Shown here: positions 57,268-64,000 of the stretch, piece by piece
Position numbering within the stretch: position 1 is the stretch's first letter
Layout: each line of letters opens with the position of its first letter
Assembly (NCBI RefSeq): GCF_004959775.1
Contig: NZ_SJZG01000006.1
Location: 100,993-164,992 of the forward strand
DNA length: 64,000 bases
Direction: 5' to 3'
DNA from: Agromyces sp. H66
Lineage (GTDB): Bacteria; Actinomycetota; Actinomycetes; Actinomycetales; Microbacteriaceae
Notes under the pieces: generated by a model
The model's input: only the letters and a program-made list of their open reading frames with translations
Told to the model about the DNA's origin: nothing
The model's database searches: none
Position numbers and translations under genes: made by a program

Positions 57268-59066
57268 TGGCGCCGGGCCGCAGAGGCCGGATCGCCAGAC
57301 GCACCGCCGTCATCACCGCCGTCGTCGCGCTCAGCCTGTGGATGGAGATCGCGGGCTTCCTGGCCACGCCCGAGTCCGAGCGCCCCGAGGTGTCGTACAC
57401 CACCCTGCACGCGATCGTGCCGCTCGTCTTCGCCGCCAGCGCGGGCGTGGCCTGGCGGATCAGCCCGACACCCGTGCCGGCGCGCCTCATGGTGGCGTTC
57501 GTGGTGCTCTGGATCCCGCAGTCGATCTACCACGTGATCGGCGGCGTCGACTGGCTGTGGCCGATCGTGCGGCGCGTCGACCTCGGCTGGGCGGTGATCG
57601 CCGGGATCCTCGTGATGGTCTATCCGAAGGGGTACCTCAGCGACCGCTTCGATCGGTGGATCACGGGCGTCGCCGTCGTCGCGTCGATCGTGAACCTCCT
57701 CGCGGTGATCCTGCTGGCGTCGCCGCAGGACGTCACCTGCGAGTGCGTCGACCCGAACCCCTACCGGATCGCGGACGCCGCCGCCCTGTTCGCGGTCATC
57801 GACATCGGCTACCGCATCGTGGGCGGCGCCCTGGCGCTCGCGATCGCGGGCCGCCTGCTCGTGCGCTGGGTCCGCGCGAGCGTTCCCGCCCGCACGGTGG
57901 CGTTCCTCATGCCACTGGCGCTCTTCGCCTGGGCGACCACGCTCGCGGCCCAGGCCGTGAGCTACGCGGCCGCGTCGACGGCGAACGCCGTGCTGAACAC
58001 CGTGTCGCTCATCGCCATGGCCTCCATTCCCGTGAGCTTCGACGCGGGCGTCTCGCACGCCCAGAACATGCGAGCGCGCGTCGCCGACCTCATGCGCATC
58101 ACCCGCGAGGGCGCCGACCGCGGCCTCTGGGCCGAGTCGCTGGCGCGCACGCTCCGCGACGCCTCGGTGCGCGTCTACTGGTGGGACGAGGAACGCGGAC
58201 GGTATGCGGATGCCGCGGGGACGCCCATCGACGAGGCGCACGCCGATCCGCGTGGCAGTCACAGCATCCTGCCGGTCGCCTCCCCGCTCGGCACGCCCAT
58301 CGCCCTCATCCGCCACGACCGGGTGCTCACCGACAACATGCGACTCCTCGACGGGGTCTCGAGCGCGCTCCGGCTCTCGGTCGACAACGGGCGCCTGCGC
58401 TCGGAGATCGAGCGCACGCTCGAGCAGGTGCGCCAGTCCCGCCAGCGCATCGTCGAGGCGGGCGACGAGGCCCGGCGTCGCATCGAACGCGACCTGCACG
58501 ACGGCGCGCAACAGCACCTCGTGTCGCTCGGCATGCGGCTGCGGCTCGCCGCGAACTCGGCGCGGGACGCGGGGGAGGATCGGCTCGCCTCCGAGCTCGA
58601 GGACACCATCGTCACGCTGAACCGGGCGCTCAAGGAACTCCGCGAGCTCGCGCACGGCATCCACCCGAGCCTGCTCTCCTCCGGCGGCCTCGCGCTCGCC
58701 GTGCCCGAGCTCGCCGGGCGCTGCCCGGTGCCCGTCGTCGTCGACGTGCAGGCCGAGGGGCGGCTGCCCGAGCTGATCGAGTCGACCGCGTACTTCGTGG
58801 TCGCCGAGGCGCTCGCGAACGTCGCCAAGCACTCGGGCGCGACGCGCGCCTGGGTGCGCGCGCACGTCGTCGAGGGCGACCGGCTCGAGCTCGTCGTCCG
58901 CGACAACGGCAGGGGCGGTGCGAGCCTCGACGGCGGAACGGGCATGCTCGGCATCGCCGACCGCGTCGACGCGGTCGACGGGTCGATCGAGTTGGAGAGC
59001 CCGCCGGGCGCGGGCACCACGCTGACCGTGCACATCCCGCTGGGCGGACCCCTCATCGAGGACTGA
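57264..59066 (+). CDS. Sensor histidine kinase, NarX/DesK-like (HisKA_3)
   Basis: A 600-residue kinase. The N-terminal half has about eight membrane helices (roughly 14-265), a membrane-embedded sensor. A degenerate GAF-like linker follows, then HisKA_3 with phosphorylated His412 in RRRIERDLHDGAQQHLV and an HATPase_c domain with EALANVAKHSGA and DNGRGG. GTG at 57264 overlaps the regulator stop as GTGA; ATG 57267 is the alternative. It pairs with the LuxR-type regulator. The signal is unknown. Confidence 0.92.
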   Translation: MMAPGRRGRIARRTAVITAVVALSLWMEIAGFLATPESERPEVSYTTLHAIVPLVFAASAGVAWRISPTPVPARLMVAFVVLWIPQSIYHVIGGVDWLWPIVRRVDLGWAVIAGILVMVYPKGYLSDRFDRWITGVAVVASIVNLLAVILLASPQDVTCECVDPNPYRIADAAALFAVIDIGYRIVGGALALAIAGRLLVRWVRASVPARTVAFLMPLALFAWATTLAAQAVSYAAASTANAVLNTVSLIAMASIPVSFDAGVSHAQNMRARVADLMRITREGADRGLWAESLARTLRDASVRVYWWDEERGRYADAAGTPIDEAHADPRGSHSILPVASPLGTPIALIRHDRVLTDNMRLLDGVSSALRLSVDNGRLRSEIERTLEQVRQSRQRIVEAGDEARRRIERDLHDGAQQHLVSLGMRLRLAANSARDAGEDRLASELEDTIVTLNRALKELRELAHGIHPSLLSSGGLALAVPELAGRCPVPVVVDVQAEGRLPELIESTAYFVVAEALANVAKHSGATRAWVRAHVVEGDRLELVVRDNGRGGASLDGGTGMLGIADRVDAVDGSIELESPPGAGTTLTVHIPLGGPLIED

Positions 59067-59067
59067 G

Positions 59068-59403
59068 TCAGGGGCGCCAGCGGCTCGCGGCGAGGTCGAT
59101 GCGGTAGCCGTCGGCGTCGTCGGACGGACGCAGCGGCACGCCCTCGGCCTCGTAGTGCGGCCTGGCGCTCGCCGCGTGACCAGACGGGGGCCTGCCGCCC
59201 GCGCGGACGACCCGCCACCACGGGACATCCGACCCGTACCTGGCCATGACCTGCCCCACGGCGCGCGCGCCGCGCGACCCGAGGAGCGCGGCGACGTCGC
59301 CGTAGGTGGCCACCCGTCCGGCCGGGATGTTGGCGACCACGGCGAGCACCGCCGCGACGAACCCCTCGACGGGCTCTGGGCGTCCCGCGGACCGGGCCGG
59401 CAC
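59068..59403 (-). CDS. Alkyltransferase-like protein (MGMT family, no active-site Cys)
   Basis: A 111-residue protein with the MGMT DNA-binding fold (IPAGRVATYGDVAALLGSRGARAVGQVMA). The position of the methyl-acceptor cysteine (PCHRV) reads PWWRV, so it is an ATL: it binds O6-alkylguanine and hands it to nucleotide excision repair instead of repairing it. The start is GTG at 59403, with agggg upstream in the 14-bp gap after the GNAT gene, so the two form an operon. The first 14 residues (ARSAGRPEPVEG) are atypical and may come from an inserted repeat. Confidence 0.82.
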   Translation of the reverse strand: MPARSAGRPEPVEGFVAAVLAVVANIPAGRVATYGDVAALLGSRGARAVGQVMARYGSDVPWWRVVRAGGRPPSGHAASARPHYEAEGVPLRPSDDADGYRIDLAASRWRP

Positions 59404-59417
59404 GTCGTCGCCCCTGG

Positions 59418-59870
59418 TCAGAGCTCGAGCGCGCCGATCACGTCGCCGTACTGCGACTCGCCGATGTCGACGAAGCCGATGCGGTGGAAGAACGCCTCGG
59501 GTCCCTCCTCGCCGGGCTCCCACAGCACGGTGATACGGTCGACGCCGCGGCGCTTGGCCTCCTCGGCGAGGGCGGTGGCCAGGAAGCGCCCGACGCCCTT
59601 GCCCTGCACCTCGGCGTCGACGTTGATGCGCCAGATGCAGGCCCGGAACTCCTCGTGCTCGTTCTCGGGGTCGAAGTTGCCGTGGATGAAGCCGACGACC
59701 TGGTCGCCCATGAGCGCGACCCGCTGCCACGCGGTGGAGGGATCCACCACGGCGGTCTCGGCGGCGTACGTCACGGGAGCGATGAACTGTTCCTGGCCGG
59801 GCTTCAGCGAGAGCGAGTTCGCGGCGACGATGTTCGAGGCGGACAGTTCTTCGAGTCTCAGCTCAGCCAT
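59418..59870 (-). CDS. GNAT family N-acetyltransferase
   Basis: A 150-residue single-domain GNAT. The acetyl-CoA loop is VQGKGVGRFLATALAEEAKRRG, and the N-terminal segment MAELRLEELSASNIVAANSL with WRINVDAEV is typical of small amine or protein acetyltransferases. The substrate is not evident. It precedes the ATL gene on the same strand and is divergent from a TDT transporter. Confidence 0.85.
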   Translation of the reverse strand: MAELRLEELSASNIVAANSLSLKPGQEQFIAPVTYAAETAVVDPSTAWQRVALMGDQVVGFIHGNFDPENEHEEFRACIWRINVDAEVQGKGVGRFLATALAEEAKRRGVDRITVLWEPGEEGPEAFFHRIGFVDIGESQYGDVIGALEL

Positions 59871-59932
59871 GCTGCCAAGGCTAGCCCGTGGCGAGCCGCC
59901 GTCGGTAGCCGAACCGGGTTTATGGTGGCTCC

Positions 59933-60964
59933 GTGAACGCCGCGCGAACGGCTGCCCTCGACTCTGCGGTGAGCACGCTGCCGCCCGGGTATTTCGCCCT
60001 CGTCATGGCCACCGGCATCGTCGGGGCGGGCCTGGAGACAGTGGGGCTCGCCGCACCCGCCGGAGTGCTCACCGCCATCGCCGTGGTCGCCTACGTCGTG
60101 CTCGTGGTGCTCACCGGGTGGCGGCTCGTGGTCTGGCGGGACCGCATGCGCGAGGATTTCATGTCGGCGCGCAACGGCTTCCTCTTCTACACGTTCGTCG
60201 CGGCGACGTGCGTGCTCGGCACTCGGCTGGTGGATGTCGTCGGGCCGTGGTGGGCGCTCGCCTTCCTCGCGGTCGGCCTCATCGGCTGGATCGTGCTCGG
60301 CTATGCGATCCCGTGGTGGGTGGTCGTCGAGGGCGGAGCCGGTCGCAGCCTCGAGGGCGTGAACGGCACCTGGTTCGTCTGGCCGGTGGCGAGCCAGTCC
60401 TGCGCGGTGCTCGCGGCCACGCTGGAGGTGCGGATCGACGAGTTCGCGCACCTGCTCTCCATCATCGCCATCCTCTTCTGGGGCATCGGCGTGGTGCTCT
60501 ACGGGGTGATCGGCGTGGCCGTCGTGATGCGGTTCCTGATGTTCGGCATCGAGCCCGAGCAGCTTGGGCCGCCGTACTGGATCGCCATGGGCGCCGCCTC
60601 GATCTCGGTGTTCGCCGGCGCCCTGATCGTGGACATGACCGGGACGCCGATGGCGTCGGTGACCCAGGGCCTGATCGGCGGGGCATCCGTGCTGTTCTGG
60701 GCGTTCGCGAGCTGGCTGATCCCCGCACTGCTGCTCATCGGCTGGTGGCGGCACGTCGCGCGACGGGTTCCCCTCACCTACGACCCGGCGTACTGGAGCA
60801 TGGTCTTCCCGCTCGGCATGTACGCCGTCGCGAGCATCCATCTCGGTGCCGCCGATCGGCTGCCCATCGTGGGAGCGATCGGCGCCGCGTTCCTCTGGGT
60901 GGCGGTGCTCGCGTGGATCGTCGTGTTCGTTGCCACCGGACTCAGCCTGGCACGGCGACGCTGA
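59933..60964 (+). CDS. TDT-family (TehA/SLAC1-like) transporter
   Basis: A 343-residue protein with about ten membrane helices. Family markers include LPPGYFALVMATGIVGAGLE at the start, and NGTWFVWPVASQSCAVLAA and SMVFPLGMYAVAS in later helices. TehA/SLAC1/Mae1 members move dicarboxylates, anions or sulfite; the substrate is open. The start is GTG at 59933. It ends 118 bp before icd. Confidence 0.87.
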   Translation: MNAARTAALDSAVSTLPPGYFALVMATGIVGAGLETVGLAAPAGVLTAIAVVAYVVLVVLTGWRLVVWRDRMREDFMSARNGFLFYTFVAATCVLGTRLVDVVGPWWALAFLAVGLIGWIVLGYAIPWWVVVEGGAGRSLEGVNGTWFVWPVASQSCAVLAATLEVRIDEFAHLLSIIAILFWGIGVVLYGVIGVAVVMRFLMFGIEPEQLGPPYWIAMGAASISVFAGALIVDMTGTPMASVTQGLIGGASVLFWAFASWLIPALLLIGWWRHVARRVPLTYDPAYWSMVFPLGMYAVASIHLGAADRLPIVGAIGAAFLWVAVLAWIVVFVATGLSLARRR

Positions 60965-60974
60965 CGCCGATTTG

Positions 60975-60991
60975 TCTCGATATCGAGATAT
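60975..60991. promoter_or_regulatory. Palindromic operator upstream of icd, shared with sucCD
   Basis: The 14-bp palindrome tctcgatatcgaga (60975-60988) with three flanking bases equals, in inverse orientation, the 17-bp site before sucC. A candidate -10 (taagct, 61005-61010) follows 16 bp later, so the palindrome would cover the -35 region, as expected for repression. It ends 94 bp before the icd start. Confidence 0.72.
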
Positions 60992-61081
60992 TCGCTCGAA
61001 GCGCTAAGCTGGACGGCGGCGTGTCGCACCGCCCCCGAAGACTTCTGAACTCCCCTCGAGAAAACCCAAGGAGACATCCTC

Positions 61082-62296
61082 TTGTCCAAGATCAAGGTTG
61101 AAGGCACGGTCGTCGAGCTCGACGGTGACGAGATGACGCGCATCATCTGGCAGGCCATCAAGGACCAGCTCATCCACCCGTACCTCGACGTGAACCTCGA
61201 GTACTACGACCTCTCCATCCAGAAGCGCGACGAGACCGACGACCAGATCACCATCGACGCGGCGCACGCCATCCAGAAGCACGGCGTCGGCGTCAAGTGC
61301 GCCACCATCACGCCCGACGAGGCCCGCGTCGAGGAGTTCGGCCTCAAGAAGATGTGGCGCTCGCCGAACGGCACCATCCGCAACATCCTCGGCGGCGTGA
61401 TCTTCCGCGAGCCGATCATCATCTCCAACATCCCGCGCCTCGTGCCCGGCTGGAACAAGCCGATCATCGTCGGCCGTCACGCGTTCGGCGACCAGTACCG
61501 CGCCACCGACTTCCGCTTCGAGGGCGAGGGCACGCTCACCATGACCTTCACCCCGAAGGACGGCTCGGAGCCGCAGTCGTTCGAGGTGTTCCAGGCACCC
61601 GGCTCGGGCGTCGCGATGGGCATGTACAACCTCGACGACTCGATCCGCGACTTCGCGCGCGCCTCGCTGAACTACGGGCTCGACCGCAACTACCCCGTCT
61701 ACCTCTCGACGAAGAACACCATCCTCAAGGCCTACGACGGCCGGTTCAAGGACATCTTCCAGGAGATCTTCGACACCGAGTTCAAGGAGAGGTTCGACGC
61801 CGCGGGCCTCACCTACGAGCACCGCCTCATCGACGACATGGTCGCCGCCTCGCTCAAGTGGGAGGGCGGCTACGTCTGGGCGTGCAAGAACTACGACGGC
61901 GACGTGCAGTCCGACACCATCGCCCAGGGCTTCGGCTCGCTCGGCCTCATGACGAGCGTGCTCGCCACCCCCGACGGCAAGGTCGTCGAGGCCGAGGCGG
62001 CGCACGGCACCGTCACGCGCCACTACCGTCAGCACCAGCAGGGCAAGCCCACCTCGACGAACCCGATCGCCTCGATCTACGCCTGGACGCGCGGCCTCGC
62101 GCACCGCGGCAAGCTCGACGGCAACCAGGAGCTCATCGACTTCTCGCACACCCTCGAGGACGTCGTCGTGAAGACGGTCGAGTCGGGCGCCATGACGAAG
62201 GACCTCGCGCTCCTCGTCGGTCCCGACCAGCCGTACCAGACGACCGAGGAGTTCCTGCAGACGCTCGCCGACAACCTCAAGGCACGCCTGGCCTAG
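61082..62296 (+). CDS. icd: Isocitrate dehydrogenase (NADP), homodimeric type
   Basis: A 404-residue enzyme oxidising isocitrate to 2-oxoglutarate with NADP+. It belongs to the eukaryote-like dimeric class (about 400 residues), with [64 protein letters not shown] and [15 protein letters not shown]. The start is TTG at 61082, with AAGGAGA 7 nt upstream, and the encoded N-terminus [17 protein letters not shown] is typical. It carries the same upstream palindrome as sucCD. Confidence 0.97.
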   Translation: MSKIKVEGTVVELDGDEMTRIIWQAIKDQLIHPYLDVNLEYYDLSIQKRDETDDQITIDAAHAIQKHGVGVKCATITPDEARVEEFGLKKMWRSPNGTIRNILGGVIFREPIIISNIPRLVPGWNKPIIVGRHAFGDQYRATDFRFEGEGTLTMTFTPKDGSEPQSFEVFQAPGSGVAMGMYNLDDSIRDFARASLNYGLDRNYPVYLSTKNTILKAYDGRFKDIFQEIFDTEFKERFDAAGLTYEHRLIDDMVAASLKWEGGYVWACKNYDGDVQSDTIAQGFGSLGLMTSVLATPDGKVVEAEAAHGTVTRHYRQHQQGKPTSTNPIASIYAWTRGLAHRGKLDGNQELIDFSHTLEDVVVKTVESGAMTKDLALLVGPDQPYQTTEEFLQTLADNLKARLA

Positions 62297-62320
62297 TCGC
62301 CGGCGCGACCACGCGGTCGA

Positions 62321-62354
62321 GACGGGGCCGGATGCCGCGGCATCCGGCCCCGTC
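62321..62354. terminator. icd terminator, perfect 34-bp palindrome
   Basis: Arms gacggggccggatgccg (62321-62337) and cggcatccggccccgtc (62338-62354) are perfectly complementary with no spacer; the hairpin loop would form from the central bases. The stem contains the window-wide GGATGC/GCATCC hexamer. It lies 24 bp after the icd stop. Confidence 0.85.
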
Positions 62355-62418
62355 GTCGTTCCCGACGTGCGGCCGCAGGGCGGTCACGACGACGTCGCAT
62401 CCGGGGGAGGATGGACGC

Positions 62419-64000
62419 ATGACACGTGTGGTGAGGGTCGCCCGGCGGTACTGGGTCGTCACGCTCACGCTGGGGGTGGGCCTGGCCGGTATGGTGCTCG
62501 CCCTCACCGGTGCGGGCGCAGCGGTTCCGTGGCTGTTCGGCGCCTACGCGCTCGCCGTCGCCGCCTGGCAGGGCGTCGGCATGGTTCGCGACATCCTCCG
62601 TGGTCACTGGGGCCTCGACGTCCTGGCGGTCACCGCCATCGTGGCGACGGTGCTCGTGGGAGAGTACATCGCCGCCCTCATCGTCGTGCTCATGCTCACG
62701 GGCGGCGAGGCGCTGGAGGACTACGCGAACCGCCGGGCGAAGCGCGAGCTCGACGCGCTCCTCGCGCGTGCGCCGCAGTATGCGCACCGCATCGTCGACG
62801 ACCACTTCGTCGACGTGGCCATCGACGAGGTGCGACCAGGCGACGTGCTGCTCGTGCGACCGAGCGAGATCGTGCCGGTCGACGGAACGCTGCGGTCGGT
62901 GGAGACGTCGATGGACCAGTCGTCGATCACCGGCGAGAGCATGCCAGTCGAGAAGCACGCCGGCGACGAACTGCTGAGCGGCTCGGTCAACGGACACCTC
63001 GCCGTCGAGATGACCGCGACCGCGACCGCGGCCGACAGCCAGTACCAGCAGATCGTGGCGCTCGTCGCGGAGGCGGCCGCGAGCAAGGCGCCCGTGGTCC
63101 GGCTCGCCGACCGGTACGCCGTGCCGTTCACGGCGTTCTCGCTGCTGCTGGCCGGCGTCGCCTGGTGGCTGTCGGGCGACCCGGTGCGCTTCGCCGAGGT
63201 GCTCGTGCTCGCGACGCCGTGTCCGCTGCTCATCGCCGCGCCCGTCGCGTTCATCGGCGGCATGAGCCGTGCCGCCCGCAACGGCATCATCGTCAAGGGC
63301 GGGGGCGTGCTCGAGCAGTTGGCGAAGGCCCGGACGGCCGTGTTCGACAAGACGGGCACGCTCACGCACGGCGAGCCCGAGCTCGTCGCGATCCGACCCG
63401 AGCCGGGCTTCGACGCCGACGGACTGCTGGCGCTCGTGGCGTCCGCCGAACAGTACTCGTCGCACGTGCTCGCCGCGTCGATGATCGAGGCGGCGACCGG
63501 CCGCGGGCTGCGCCTCACCGAAGCCGAGACCGCGCGCGAGGCCGCCACCAACGGCGTCGTCGCGCGCATCGGCGGTCGCGAGGTCGTGGTCGGCAAGTAC
63601 GCGTACGTGCTCGAACACGCAGCCGACGCGCGGCGCACCGAGATCGCGCCGGGTGAACTCGCCGTGTACGTCGCCGTCGACGGCGCGTACGCGGGTGCGC
63701 TGCTGGCACGGGACCGGCTCCGCGACAACGCGCGGGACACCCTCGCCCGCCTGGACGCGCTCGGCGTCTCCCACACGATGATGCTCACGGGCGACGGGCA
63801 GGCGACCGCGGATCACATCGCCGCCGAGCTCGGCATCGAGCGGGTGCGCGCCGAGTGCCTGCCCGCCGACAAGGTGCGCGAGGTGGCGGAGGTGCCCGAG
63901 CGTCCCGTGATCATGGTGGGGGACGGCGTCAACGACGCCCCAGTGCTCGCCGCCGCCGACGTCGGGATCGCGATGGGCGCCCGCGGTGCGACGGCGGCCA
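62419..64000 (+). CDS. P1B-type heavy-metal-translocating ATPase, 3'-truncated by window edge
   Basis: The first 527 codons of a metal ATPase; the end lies beyond the window. There is no N-terminal HMA metal-binding domain. Two early helices (about 13-60) precede the actuator domain (SITGESMPVEK). The transmembrane metal-site motif is T-P-C-P-L (Cys268) rather than C-P-C. The phosphorylated Asp310 lies in DKTGTLTHGEPE, and the hinge motif GDGVNDAPVLAAADVGIAMG is near the end. GGGAGG precedes the ATG. The metal is not certain; TPC-type pumps have been linked to divalent cations such as Co, Zn or Cd. Confidence 0.92.
   Translation, partial: MTRVVRVARRYWVVTLTLGVGLAGMVLALTGAGAAVPWLFGAYALAVAAWQGVGMVRDILRGHWGLDVLAVTAIVATVLVGEYIAALIVVLMLTGGEALEDYANRRAKRELDALLARAPQYAHRIVDDHFVDVAIDEVRPGDVLLVRPSEIVPVDGTLRSVETSMDQSSITGESMPVEKHAGDELLSGSVNGHLAVEMTATATAADSQYQQIVALVAEAAASKAPVVRLADRYAVPFTAFSLLLAGVAWWLSGDPVRFAEVLVLATPCPLLIAAPVAFIGGMSRAARNGIIVKGGGVLEQLAKARTAVFDKTGTLTHGEPELVAIRPEPGFDADGLLALVASAEQYSSHVLAASMIEAATGRGLRLTEAETAREAATNGVVARIGGREVVVGKYAYVLEHAADARRTEIAPGELAVYVAVDGAYAGALLARDRLRDNARDTLARLDALGVSHTMMLTGDGQATADHIAAELGIERVRAECLPADKVREVAEVPERPVIMVGDGVNDAPVLAAADVGIAMGARGATAA

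Overview
The window is 64 kb of high-GC DNA with dense, mostly core-genome coding content. The gene set, leaderless or GTG/TTG starts, DUF3817-guaA and DUF6350-purN-purH synteny, CWB2 surface proteins and the abundant GGATGC/GCATCC hexamer point to an actinobacterium of the Microbacteriaceae, possibly Agromyces or a relative. This placement is inference from gene content, not from a marker phylogeny. I saw no rRNA, tRNA, CRISPR array, transposase, integrase or prophage gene.

Layout. 1-13986 is a guanine-nucleotide region: guaB (5' truncated by the window), guaB3, a DUF3817 gene and guaA. Between these sit accessory genes: a MalY/PatB-type C-S lyase, an ABC-F ATPase, a DoxX-like protein with a divergent TetR regulator, glpD, an orphan KhtT-like regulator, SURF1, an HtrA-like protease, and a VOC protein with a divergent TetR. 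14044-21744 holds two paralogous secreted proteins with CNA-B-like, Ig-like and CWB2 repeats. They flank a TetR/membrane-protein operon and an L-lactate dehydrogenase. A 33-nt imperfect copy of the guaA 3' end lies 2.47 kb downstream of guaA, on the far side of the first CWB2 gene, so that gene appears to sit in a remnant integration site.

21958-30438 carries a Bax-inhibitor-1 protein, a glycerophosphodiesterase, PcrA/UvrD helicase, DUF72, a VIT-family transporter and sucCD. 30543-36208 carries a secreted Ig-like protein and three membrane proteins of unknown role. 36285-38488 is purN-purH, followed by a branched-chain amino-acid dehydrogenase and a membrane-anchored dimethylargininase-like protein. 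41157-48629 is a tightly coupled four-gene MacB/FtsX-type ABC operon on the minus strand. Divergent from it is a 27-residue ORF with a perfect Shine-Dalgarno, a small hairpin, and a heterodimeric ABC exporter pair. 52789-62296 holds a patatin-like membrane protein, a LuxR/NarL two-component pair, an alkyltransferase-like protein, a GNAT acetyltransferase, a TDT-family transporter and icd. The window ends inside a P1B-type metal ATPase.

The most interesting regulatory signal is an identical 17-bp sequence with a perfect 14-bp palindrome core (tctcgatatcgaga). It lies upstream of both sucCD and icd, which are 33 kb apart, and suggests a TCA-cycle regulon. Other signals worth attention are two TetR operator-like palindromes, the short-peptide/hairpin leader before the exporter genes, and a 66-bp inverted repeat after purH.
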